A stretch of DNA of 39,263 nt. Origin: Oscillibacter sp. UBA6647 (lineage in GTDB: Bacteria > Bacillota > Clostridia > Oscillospirales > Oscillospiraceae). The stretch covers positions 1-39,263 of the forward strand of contig DKLF01000096.1 of assembly GCA_002455655.1 (NCBI GenBank), written 5' to 3'. The position numbers were made by a program, and so were the translations under genes. The notes under the pieces were generated by a model. That model did not search any database and was not told where the DNA came from. It was given only the letters and a program-made list of their open reading frames with translations. Below, in pieces: positions 16,201 to 22,704 of this stretch (the stretch's first letter is position 1; every line of letters starts with the position of its first letter).

Positions 16201-17983
16201 GGGATTGATTTTCCACGTTCAGCGCCTGAGTGGGATTTCCGCTATTTTCTTTTACATACATCGTGGTAATTTCCATTGTCCTACGACTGCTGTTGTCAAA
16301 CTGCACCGTAATAACGCGTCCGTTTTGTAATGCTTTGCTGAATATAACACCTTGCTTTCCGGGATTTTTCCCGGATTTTTTAATTTCCCCCGGGATAATA
16401 GAATCAGGGGCGGAAATGACTTCCGGGAGCGCGTCGATAGCCCATTGCTCAATCGGCAGATTCCCCCGTTTTGCCTCCAATTCGGCGCTCCCGTGATGGT
16501 CAAAAATGTGCTTCACGTCGTCACTCGTGACGATAACATTTCTTTCCCCCACAGAATATCCGAGAATATTGGCTACCTGTGATCTGGACCCTTCCGAGAG
16601 TTTACCTAAATACAGCTTTTCAAGCTTTTCCCCCTGATGGCTTTTACGTCCATTTCTCCACTTGTTGAAAAATTCGGACACGCTCGTATCAAACCCAGCT
16701 ACTAAATTTCGGAACGACTTTCCCTCATGCCTAATCGCCGTGGCCTCCGAGGTGTCATAATTCGTCTTTGCCGATTCCGTTCCGGTGCTGGCTGCTTTTT
16801 TACCTGCCAGCGCATCCACAAAAAGCTGCGTGACTGCATCGTTGGGCGCAGCAGTAAAATTACCCGCCGGGGTGCTTTGTGCCGTTCCTGCGGCTTCCTG
16901 AGCGGCATTCCCGCGCTTCTGCGTGGCAATCTCCACGCCAGACCCGGCAAGGCCCAAAATGCCGCCCACCAGAGACTCTTGCAAAATCTGCCCAGCATCC
17001 CACTCCGGCGTTTCGCCCAGCGTGGCCGCTCTCAAGAGCGGGTCCAGAATCCCCGCCACCGTTTCTTCCGATGCTTCGCTGAGCGTGGATAGCGCGACCC
17101 GTCCTGCGGCACTCCCTGTCAATTTGGCCGTCGCTTTTTCAAGGGCCTTATCCAACACGCCCGCGCCAAACATTTTCTTAAACGGGGCCGCTACGTTGAA
17201 CATCTTCTCTGTGCCCACCTGAAGCGCGGCATTGCTGAGACCATAGGCCGCCTGCTGCCCAAAGGATGCCCCGCTTTGTCGCGCGTCCTGCGTGCTTCCG
17301 CCAAAGGCGCGTGCAGCCATAGGAATCAGCGCACTGCCGCCGGTAAGCGCCGCCATGCCAACATCCGCCGCCATCTGCGCCCCGGCCACGCCTACGTCCA
17401 CAGCCAGCTTTCCAAGCTTGCCCATGCCATTTTTCGCGCGTTCCACATCCTGCATTCCGGAGGCGGTGACGTCACCGGCAAAATCTCTGGCGGCATCCGT
17501 GGCCTTTTGCTGAACACCTCCCTGAACAACCCTGTTCATAGCATCGTATTTTCTACGGGCATCCGCAAGAATGTTTCTCTGTGCTTGCAGGTCCACCTCG
17601 CCCCACGCGCCGGGACTGCGGGCGTTTTCAGTCTGCATGTCAGAAAGCTCCCGCTGCGCACGGTAAAGGGCGGTTTTATACTCGTTCAGGGTTTGCTGAT
17701 TCCCCGCGCTCCGAGCATTTTGCCCGGATTGGTACAGCACGCCTGTCATGTCCATCAGACCTCCCGCCGTAGACTTCAACGCACCGCTCACCGTGTCAGC
17801 GATGCGGCTTGTGCGGGTCTGCTTTGACAAATCGCTAATCAGCATTTGCGTCACGGGATCGTTGGGGCGAGGGTCGCTGTTTCGCATTTCCTCTTGGACA
17901 GACACCGGCTTTTTCTTTGCGGTCTCCGTATCAAACGAATATATTTTGCCGCTATTATTAAATTTAATGTCAAGCTTTGCCAT
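13241..17983 (-). CDS. Giant phage virion protein with embedded BECR-type nuclease domain (polyvalent or ejection protein)
   Basis: This 1580-residue protein is the last gene of the late operon. The size and position suggest an internal virion protein injected with the DNA by a short-tailed phage, or a polyvalent protein (inference). Residues 60-370 are alanine-rich with hydrophobic stretches such as GVAGAQMAADVGMAALTGG. Residues about 450-580 resemble a phage Barnase-EndoU-ColicinE5/D-RelE-like (PBECR) nuclease: TSDDVKHIFDHHG with His492, His496 and His497, then a strand-rich end RVITVQFDNSSRRTMEITT. Residues about 600-1100 are helical and Ala/Asp/Ser rich. Around 1190-1350 there are further hydrophobic segments (MTGSVLMAAGMLASGAG, NVLAAIITAALTSYVTQVF). 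Residues 1537-1548 form a canonical EF-hand loop DGNDNGSISQAE. The ATG has GGAGGGAC just upstream. No frameshift is visible over 4.7 kb, so it is under selection. Confidence 0.7.
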   Translation of the reverse strand: MAKLDIKFNNSGKIYSFDTETAKKKPVSVQEEMRNSDPRPNDPVTQMLISDLSKQTRTSRIADTVSGALKSTAGGLMDMTGVLYQSGQNARSAGNQQTLNEYKTALYRAQRELSDMQTENARSPGAWGEVDLQAQRNILADARRKYDAMNRVVQGGVQQKATDAARDFAGDVTASGMQDVERAKNGMGKLGKLAVDVGVAGAQMAADVGMAALTGGSALIPMAARAFGGSTQDARQSGASFGQQAAYGLSNAALQVGTEKMFNVAAPFKKMFGAGVLDKALEKATAKLTGSAAGRVALSTLSEASEETVAGILDPLLRAATLGETPEWDAGQILQESLVGGILGLAGSGVEIATQKRGNAAQEAAGTAQSTPAGNFTAAPNDAVTQLFVDALAGKKAASTGTESAKTNYDTSEATAIRHEGKSFRNLVAGFDTSVSEFFNKWRNGRKSHQGEKLEKLYLGKLSEGSRSQVANILGYSVGERNVIVTSDDVKHIFDHHGSAELEAKRGNLPIEQWAIDALPEVISAPDSIIPGEIKKSGKNPGKQGVIFSKALQNGRVITVQFDNSSRRTMEITTMYVKENSGNPTQALNVENQSPQLTSETPPDPVVSATNSIPSSNANVKNDILLDIFTGKKRLENGEFVEAPQPMGDASWADGSLGSAQAGFDPYSQLQNQTDAANFHDDGANAARVVDVPKTNFEGRNVPESAKTVMGAQAIDGADVRMIESQIANGTLAFDTITDEKAVAKAQNAIREKTFDGALEQYRASVESNVASKDNTTLGQQLLILAMRSGNTANVSELLSLYTRNSTTAAQAMQAQAIFRKLSPEGQLVSIQKAVDSFNQKHDTTIEIDPEDVEAFVDAEDDAARDGAAESIFKHVAEQVPGTFTAKFDAIRYLAMLGNPRTHIRNILGNTLFQVPVAAKNRVGGVADAIASAVSGGKYERTKSISGVSPASQLAKESRADWANAKAFLSHGGKFVEGQTSLYNIESEQKAFKDKGLGGAINKASEINSALLEAEDTIAKKFIYTQSLAGYLKANGVQSLSSADPGLLNRARSYAAQEALRNTFNDTNALSEAVSSLNGLRSSNNKFKRAAGYVVEGVLPFKKTPANILMRGVEYSPVGAVMGAIDTIRGAKSGDTTKLTQGIDRIASGMTGSVLMAAGMLASGAGWVTGGGDEDKNQRDFDKLLGYQSYALNLKNGKSITLDWLAPAAVPFFMGAQLQSAMEDGGLSLDDTASVIKSISDPMLEMTTLQGLNEVVESAAYAKQRGENVLAAIITAALTSYVTQVFPTALGQIERAGDKVRETTYVDKNSKVPTDLQYLFGKVANKIPGVDYNQIPYIDAWGREDGQGSAAARTANNVFNPAFVSDVKVRPVERELQRIADKTGRTSVFPQRAETKVNYSVDQGGDKVPKEKNLSSGEYLKYAVALGKEKYNLLNAATSAEYYKSMTDDEKADYVAKLYQYAKAQAVKTVTTGSVNDTWIDNAQSAKRDLGVSAPEYIALHEKYGVALVGSSYEKVKIAVKAGISIENYMSIRGALDGNDNGSISQAEARSALEASGLSREQKDAVWKLINSSWKKNPYQ

Positions 17984-17995
17984 ATGTCCCTCCGG

Positions 17996-19351
17996 TTATA
18001 TTGAAATACCGATTTCTGCGCAATACTTTCTGAGATCAGATTGCTGCTCGGCATTCAGGTTGTCCCAATTCGCCGCAATGTACGAAGCCGCGTTATCGTT
18101 CTTACCGGCATTTTTAAGCCCGGTAATAGTCCGTTTCAACCCGTTATAGTTGGCGATATTCATTCCGCCGGTCGAACCACCCGCATTTAGCTTGTAGTTA
18201 TACCATGCCTGATCTGCTCCCAGCGTACCTGCGGCTTTGGCGGATGCGGCCCCCCAGTATCCGTCCGCCGTAACACCATAGTAGTTTTGCAGCTGCTTGA
18301 TCTGAGATGTGCTCAGTCCCCCGTTATCATACGACACGGCATCGCCGCTATTGGATGATTTCTTGACCGACGTAGCCGATACGGTCCCCGTGGATTGCCC
18401 CTGCACCGCCGACAATTTCATACTGAGCGCATCGGCAGAAGATATTCCAGCAGTGGTCAGCGTGGCTGCATCCGGCATAACTCCTTGGCTCAACATGGAC
18501 GCTGCCAGATTGTACGCATACTTCTGCGCGTCGCTCTGCTTGCTATAATCAAATTCCTGCTGCCACTGGTTCTGACTATCTGCGTACTGCTGCAATTGCG
18601 TCTGGTACTGCGTTTCCCAGTTATTCTGCGCTTGCTGCGCCGCCTGCGCCGCCACCTGAGCATCCGCTTGCCGCACATACTCCTGATAAAGCGCCTGCGC
18701 AAGCTGAGCATTGCCGCTGGCCTGTGCCTGATTGATGGCGGAGTCGTACTGAGACTTTAATTTTTGCGCCGCCAGCGCGTTTTCGCTCAGTGCATCCGCC
18801 TCACCCGTGCTGATGGACGAAAGATTTTTTTGCAGCACCGACGAATTAGCAAGCGCCGCCTGCCCAGAAGTGCCCGTATTCAGCCCACGGGTCGCCGCGT
18901 ATTCGTTAAAAGACTGCTTTGCAATCTCGTTCTGTGCCGCAGCATCGTTTCGTGCAGCACCATACGTCTGTGGAATTTTTGCCGCCTGCGCCGACAAATC
19001 TGCCGTGTTCTGATCGTAAGTACTTTTCAGCGCCGCCAACTGGGATGCTGTTTGCGCTGCATACAGGTCTTTTAAATACTGCGTGTAGTCACTTCCCGCA
19101 GAAGACGTTCCAGATGAGCTTTGCGTGCTACTAGAGGATGAACTGCCGCCCCCGCTAGAGCTTCCCCCGCCTCCCAGACTTTCTGCGCTGTAATACGTGC
19201 CGTCAACAACAACACCCGGACTGTCAGAAGTTTTTGTGCCACTCTTCGCATACCCGTCGCTGTCGTATGATACTGAATACTGCCCTTGCGAAACAGTTTG
19301 TCCGGCTTTCGATGTGTCGCGGGACATGTCAGGACCGTTTGTTTTTGCCAT
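17996..19351 (-). CDS. Low-complexity Gln/Ala/Ser-rich phage virion-type protein
   Basis: Function is not recognised. The ATG at 19351, with AGGTGG five bases upstream, gives 451 residues. Residues about 5-55 form a compact module (PDMSR, AGQTV, SYDSDGYA, SPGVVVDG) that is shared with the 62-residue protein at 20017-20205. Residues 60-90 are a Gly/Ser linker, residues 90-290 are a long Ala/Gln coiled coil, and the C-terminal 100 residues include LKNAGKNDNAASYIAANWDNLNAEQQSDLRKYCAE, a small helical domain. Position 12 bases before the giant protein suggests a paired role, perhaps as a second internal or ejection protein. A terminator upstream (19375-19397) separates it from the endolysin. It has no catalytic motif that I can see. 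Confidence 0.7.
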   Translation of the reverse strand: MAKTNGPDMSRDTSKAGQTVSQGQYSVSYDSDGYAKSGTKTSDSPGVVVDGTYYSAESLGGGGSSSGGGSSSSSSTQSSSGTSSAGSDYTQYLKDLYAAQTASQLAALKSTYDQNTADLSAQAAKIPQTYGAARNDAAAQNEIAKQSFNEYAATRGLNTGTSGQAALANSSVLQKNLSSISTGEADALSENALAAQKLKSQYDSAINQAQASGNAQLAQALYQEYVRQADAQVAAQAAQQAQNNWETQYQTQLQQYADSQNQWQQEFDYSKQSDAQKYAYNLAASMLSQGVMPDAATLTTAGISSADALSMKLSAVQGQSTGTVSATSVKKSSNSGDAVSYDNGGLSTSQIKQLQNYYGVTADGYWGAASAKAAGTLGADQAWYNYKLNAGGSTGGMNIANYNGLKRTITGLKNAGKNDNAASYIAANWDNLNAEQQSDLRKYCAEIGISI

Positions 19352-19364
19352 TGTCTCCACCTCT

Positions 19365-19397
19365 CTTGAAAATAAGGGCGGGGCAGTGCCCCGCCCT
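19365..19397 (-). terminator. Terminator after the endolysin gene
   Basis: A perfect 10-bp GC-rich stem (AGGGCGGGGC/GCCCCGCCCT, 3-base loop) at 19375-19397 is followed on the minus strand by TATTTTC. It lies between the peptidase gene and the 451-residue gene. Confidence 0.8.
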
Positions 19398-19441
19398 GTT
19401 CGGCTTTACGTATTTACTGGGCCAACGCGCCTCAGTCGCCG

Positions 19442-20014
19442 TCAGACCTTTGCCGCCATCTTGATAATCAACAGTTCCACGGCCCGCTTTGTCCAGTTCC
19501 CAGACTTCCAGCGGTCGGGGCTGTCAATCACTCCAGCGGCTACAAGCCTGTCCACGGCCTTGTCCAGTTCGGATGCCTCCGTATACCCCGGCCAGCCGGG
19601 CACGGCCTTCTCACTGCCGCTGCGGCTGTCCCAGCGCGTCCTGACGGCCCGCACATCCACATGGGTGAAGGATTGATACACTCCGATGCCCCCGGCCTTG
19701 GGCTGCAAAAACTCTGCGTACTGCGCCACTGCCAGCGGCGGCACGCCGGAAATGGTGATGTCCGCCGCCATGCCCAAAAGATGCTGGGACTTCGGCGCAC
19801 CGCCCTGCTTGGAGTTCCACGCCGTCGTGCGGTACGCACTGTTGATGGTGACGGGCTTTCCGAAGTGGTCCCGGATTTTCTGGAGCAATGCCACCAGTTC
19901 CCCGGAGATCATCACAGTGTCGCTTCCGTCATGGCAGGCAAACTCCGCTACGGTGAAGTTCGCGGACAGCTTCACGCCGCCGCTTTGCCGCTTAGAGTAG
20001 CTTTTCACGCTCAT
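19442..20014 (-). CDS. Phage endolysin, peptidase M15 (D-Ala-type carboxypeptidase fold)
   Basis: This zinc peptidase would cut the peptide part of the cell wall at lysis. The 190-residue protein contains the M15 signature SQHLLGMAADI with His78 and Asp85, and the third zinc ligand His118 in FTHVDVR; upstream, VTINSAYRTTAWN is the family's substrate-loop segment. After about residue 148 a separate C-terminal piece ELDKAVDRLVAAGVIDSPDRWKSGNWTKRAVELL resembles the short helical repeats found at the ends of clostridial phage lysins and may bind the wall. AGGGAG precedes the ATG. It lies two bases after the 62-residue gene and behind the holin, forming the lysis cassette. No signal peptide is seen, as expected for a holin-dependent lysin. 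Confidence 0.88.
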   Translation of the reverse strand: MSVKSYSKRQSGGVKLSANFTVAEFACHDGSDTVMISGELVALLQKIRDHFGKPVTINSAYRTTAWNSKQGGAPKSQHLLGMAADITISGVPPLAVAQYAEFLQPKAGGIGVYQSFTHVDVRAVRTRWDSRSGSEKAVPGWPGYTEASELDKAVDRLVAAGVIDSPDRWKSGNWTKRAVELLIIKMAAKV

Positions 20015-20016
20015 TA

Positions 20017-20205
20017 TTACTCCCTGTCGGGCCGTTTGATCGGCTCGCCGGGAATAACTTCCCCATCCACCACCACGCCGGGACTGTGGCTCGTCAGCAC
20101 CGCCTTTGTGGCGTACCCCAGCTCGTCATAGGTGATTGCAAAGCAGCCCTGCTGCACGGTCTGGCCCGCGTGTTCGGGCTTTCTGCTCATGTCGGGATTG
20201 TTCAT
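20017..20205 (-). CDS. Small phage protein sharing the N-terminal module of the 451-residue virion protein
   Basis: This 62-residue protein starts with GGAGG seven bases before the ATG and lies two bases before the endolysin start. Nearly the whole protein aligns with residues 5-55 of the 451-residue protein encoded at 17996-19351: PDMSR, AGQTV, QG, YD, GYA and SPGVVVDG are identical in the same order. Function is unknown. It could be a stand-alone copy of a virion-attachment or packaging module, or a remnant of a duplication; the intact frame and ribosome binding site favour a real gene. It has no membrane segment. Confidence 0.75.
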   Translation of the reverse strand: MNNPDMSRKPEHAGQTVQQGCFAITYDELGYATKAVLTSHSPGVVVDGEVIPGEPIKRPDRE

Positions 20206-20255
20206 AATGTACCTCCAAAAATATATTTTCTGCCGCCCTTGCGGCTGGATTACAA

Positions 20256-20729
20256 CTATTTATCTCCGGTCAGCTTGTCCCCCGCGCTGTCCACGGCCTT
20301 TTTCCCAGCCTCCAGCGCGGATACCAGCCACCCCGGGACCGGCGCACCGAATGTCACGGCGTGCTCCGCGAGACTGCCCAGCTCCCCGATGATGTACCAC
20401 ACAATTACCAACGGCGCCAGAAGCACGGAATACTCAAATGGCAACGTAATGCCGGGAATATTTGCGACAACCAGCCCGATCAGCCAGTCCGCCACCAGCG
20501 TCACTACCACAATCACCACCTCGCCGCCCTTGTGCCACGCACCGGCCCGCAGCTTCGCGCTGCTCCACTTCCCTTTCTTAAAGGCCGCCGCGCTGCCGAT
20601 CAGCCAGTCCAGCAGCATCATGCCCACCCAGACCACCACCAGCCACCCGAACCAGCCCCAAAAGGCCGTCAGCGCCGCCAGAATTGCGGCAATCGCCGCT
20701 TTTGTATTTAACAACGCATTGTGTTCCAT
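20256..20729 (-). CDS. Phage holin, toxin secretion/lysis holin family
   Basis: Holins form the membrane lesion that lets the endolysin reach the cell wall. The ATG at 20729 with AGAGGGA upstream gives 157 residues. Residues about 8-28 (KAAIAAILAALTAFWGWFGW) and 29-45 form the first hydrophobic pair, followed by a basic loop (AAFKKGKWSSAKLRAGAWHKGG) and two further helices (EVVIVVVTLVADWLIGLVV, VLLAPLVIVWYIIGELGSLAEH). The layout with a KKGxxSSxxxRxG loop and the terminal GELGSLAEHA segment matches the phage_holin_4/TcdE type. The C-terminus is charged and cytosolic. It lies upstream of the small protein and the M15 endolysin. Confidence 0.85.
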   Translation of the reverse strand: MEHNALLNTKAAIAAILAALTAFWGWFGWLVVVWVGMMLLDWLIGSAAAFKKGKWSSAKLRAGAWHKGGEVVIVVVTLVADWLIGLVVANIPGITLPFEYSVLLAPLVIVWYIIGELGSLAEHAVTFGAPVPGWLVSALEAGKKAVDSAGDKLTGDK

Positions 20730-20742
20730 TCCCAATTCCCTC

Positions 20743-20838
20743 TTATTTCAAAAAGTATTGCGGCCTCTTGCCGCCTCTGACGGCGTGCCGCATCCAGTCC
20801 AGCAAGATAATCGCGCCAACGGCTTCTCGTCCTGTCAT
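20743..20838 (-). pseudogene. Short duplicated 3' fragment of the CmpB-like membrane gene
   Basis: A 31-codon frame (ATG at 20838, possible in-frame ATG at 20859) ends 14 bases before the holin start. Its sequence LDWMRHAVRGGKRPQYFL matches the C-terminus LDWMRYAVRGGERPRYDL of the protein encoded at 21608-22057, and the DNA is also alike, including 15 identical bases at CTGGACTGGATGCGG. The copies flank the peroxiredoxin gene. It may be a remnant of duplication caused by the insertion; GGTGG before the ATG leaves open that a small protein is made. Confidence 0.55.
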
Positions 20839-20900
20839 CAGCTCACCACCAAGTAGCATCCACTCTTTTCCAGCATAAATTGTATAGAGGAGGTGCATTA

Positions 20901-21560
20901 ATGGATCATCTTTCCATAGGCATGCAAGCGCCTGACTTTACCGCAGTCACAACATTTGGCCCTATAAAAATGTCTGACTTCAAGGGTAAATGGCTAGTTT
21001 TTTTCTCGCATCCCGGCGACTTTACGCCAGTTTGTACCACTGAATTCATTGCTTTTTCAGAAGCACAACAGCAGTTTGCAGATAAGAACACTCAGCTTTT
21101 AGGATTGAGCATCGACAGCAATCCATCTCATCTTGCCTGGGTGTACGCGATATACCTGACCACTGGCGTTCAGGTTCCTTTCCCGGTTGTGGCCGACCGC
21201 ATGGGGGATATTGCTCGAATGTATGGGATGATTGCCCCAGACGTCAGCAAGCAAGAAACCGTACGTAATGTGTTTATTATCGACCCCGATCAGAAAATCC
21301 GCGCTATTTTGATCTATCCCCTTACAAATGGCAGGAGTATTCCCGAAATTCTTCGTCTGGTCACAGCTTTGCAAACCAGTGACCAATACCATGTAGTTAC
21401 GCCAGCAAACTGGCAACCCGGACAGCCTGTTCTAGTCCCTCCACCTCAAACTTATGACGCTCTGCTTTCTCGCCAGAATAATCCACAGAGCGAGGGACTT
21501 ACCTGTAGAGACTGGTTTTTGTGCGGCAAGGAGCTTCCCGAAAGTTCCGATCATAACTAA
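20901..21560 (+). CDS. Peroxiredoxin (AhpC/TSA, Prx6 type), phage cargo gene
   Basis: This thiol peroxidase would reduce hydrogen peroxide and organic peroxides. The ATG at 20901 is chosen for the GAGGAGG upstream, giving 219 residues. The PxxxTxxC motif reads PGDFTPVC with peroxidatic Cys45; RNVFIIDPDQKIRAILIYP follows with the conserved arginine, and the dimerisation domain reaches a C-terminus containing LTCRDWFLCGKELP (Cys202, Cys208), which could supply resolving thiols. It lies on the plus strand inside a minus-strand late phage operon, with lower GC than its neighbours and its own terminator, the features of a moron. It may protect the lysogen from oxidative stress (inference). Confidence 0.92.
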   Translation: MDHLSIGMQAPDFTAVTTFGPIKMSDFKGKWLVFFSHPGDFTPVCTTEFIAFSEAQQQFADKNTQLLGLSIDSNPSHLAWVYAIYLTTGVQVPFPVVADRMGDIARMYGMIAPDVSKQETVRNVFIIDPDQKIRAILIYPLTNGRSIPEILRLVTALQTSDQYHVVTPANWQPGQPVLVPPPQTYDALLSRQNNPQSEGLTCRDWFLCGKELPESSDHN

Positions 21561-21563
21561 CCT

Positions 21564-21593
21564 ATTCCGCCCCACTTCGGGGCGGAATTTTTA
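21564..21593 (+). terminator. Terminator of the peroxiredoxin gene
   Basis: A perfect 10-bp stem ATTCCGCCCC/GGGGCGGAAT with 5-base loop at 21564-21588 is followed by TTTTTAT. It lies four bases after the stop. Confidence 0.9.
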
Positions 21594-21607
21594 TATTCCT
21601 TACAGTA

Positions 21608-22057
21608 TTAACTCCCTCGTAAATCGTATCGCGGCCTCTCGCCCCCCCTAACGGCATACCGCATCCAGTCCAGCCCCACAATCACCGGCCCGGCGGCAAG
21701 GCACCACAGGGCCGTAAACTGCGGGCAGACCTGCCCCAGCAGATTCCCCGGCAAATGGGAATAGTCCCACACCTGCCACCCCAGCCACAAATTGACGATG
21801 CACCCGGCCAGAAATTCCGCCGCCGTGATGGCAAGGCCACATAAAAGCGCTTGCGCCCAGATGGGGCAATTCCACGGCAGCTCCGCGCCTATCCGCTCCA
21901 GCACAAGGCCCAGCAGCAGTGCCAGCACCAGCATGGTCCAGCTAATCCCCTCAGGATGCCCCCGCGCGGTCTTCCACGCCACTTCCATGAGAAAGTACAC
22001 CGTTCCCACGAAACAGGCCAGTAGTCCGCTTAGAATTACGTCCCCGGACTTATTCAT
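21608..22057 (-). CDS. Phage-encoded membrane protein, CmpB-like (putative ABC transporter type IV family)
   Basis: This 149-residue integral membrane protein has about four helices. The segment AEFLAGCIVNLWLGWQVWDYSHLPGNLLGQVCPQFT matches the conserved E-F-x-x-G-x-I-x-N and WDYSxxPxNLxGQ pattern of the CmpB family (ABC_trans_CmpB), whose true function is unknown despite the name. The ATG overlaps the end of the preceding gene by eight bases and has GGGAGG upstream. In the phage it lies between the fibre genes and the holin, so a role in lysis timing is possible. The C-terminal 20 residues recur in a short fragment on the far side of the peroxiredoxin gene. Confidence 0.72.
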   Translation of the reverse strand: MNKSGDVILSGLLACFVGTVYFLMEVAWKTARGHPEGISWTMLVLALLLGLVLERIGAELPWNCPIWAQALLCGLAITAAEFLAGCIVNLWLGWQVWDYSHLPGNLLGQVCPQFTALWCLAAGPVIVGLDWMRYAVRGGERPRYDLRGS

Positions 22058-22694
22058 TGCCGCCTCCCATCATGGCGGCAATCTGCGCGTCGCACTGCGT
22101 CTGGTACGCCTCCGGTAGCTCTGTATCCCAGTCAACCGCAGCGGCCTCGGTGAGCTTATCCGCATCGGCCAGATCGTGGGCCAGTTGCTCCAACCAGTCA
22201 GATCGGATTTTGCAGGAGATGATGTATGCGTACCCTGTCTGAAACAGCTCCATGAATTGCGTTGTCGTATAGACCTCGTGCGTAACCCGGCTACTGTCGT
22301 GCCAAAGGGCCTCCGTGGCTCCGGCCCGCACGGCTGCATACTGCGTCTGCAAGTCCCGCTGCTGAATTTCCGTCAGAGTGTAGTGCAGCATCCCCCGCCC
22401 CAGCACATCCGCGTCGAATCCTCCTGTGATGGCCTCGGCACAGGCCGCTTTAATGGCCGTGCTGCGCTCCGCCTTAATTTCCGCCGCCGTGGGAGATGCC
22501 GCCTCTGGCACGACCCCAGCCGCAATGGAAACAACAATATTATCTTCAACCGTGATATTCACGAACGGAAACGTGTCAGGAACTGCCATATCATCGGGAA
22601 TAACAGCCCAGCCGTCGGGAACAGGGATTTCAAACCCCAGCGTTTGGTTCCTGTGCGCTCCATTAGACTGGGCCTCAATTTCAATAATTTTCAT
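22050..22694 (-). CDS. Tail-fibre-associated protein, DUF4376-like
   Basis: The ATG at 22694, with AAGGAG upstream, gives 214 residues; an earlier in-frame start at 22736 would run into the fibre gene and has no ribosome binding site. The N-terminal part (LGFEIPVPDGWAVIPDDM, TFPFVNITVEDNIVVSI) is a small beta domain. The C-terminal part (AERSTAIKAACAEAITGGFDADVLGRGMLHYTLTEIQQRDLQTQ) resembles DUF4376, a domain commonly attached to or encoded beside phage tail fibres. It follows the fibre gene by 10 bases. A chaperone or fibre-tip role is likely but not shown. Confidence 0.65.
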   Translation of the reverse strand: MKIIEIEAQSNGAHRNQTLGFEIPVPDGWAVIPDDMAVPDTFPFVNITVEDNIVVSIAAGVVPEAASPTAAEIKAERSTAIKAACAEAITGGFDADVLGRGMLHYTLTEIQQRDLQTQYAAVRAGATEALWHDSSRVTHEVYTTTQFMELFQTGYAYIISCKIRSDWLEQLAHDLADADKLTEAAAVDWDTELPEAYQTQCDAQIAAMMGGGNE

Positions 22695-22704
22695 AAACGT
22701 CTCC

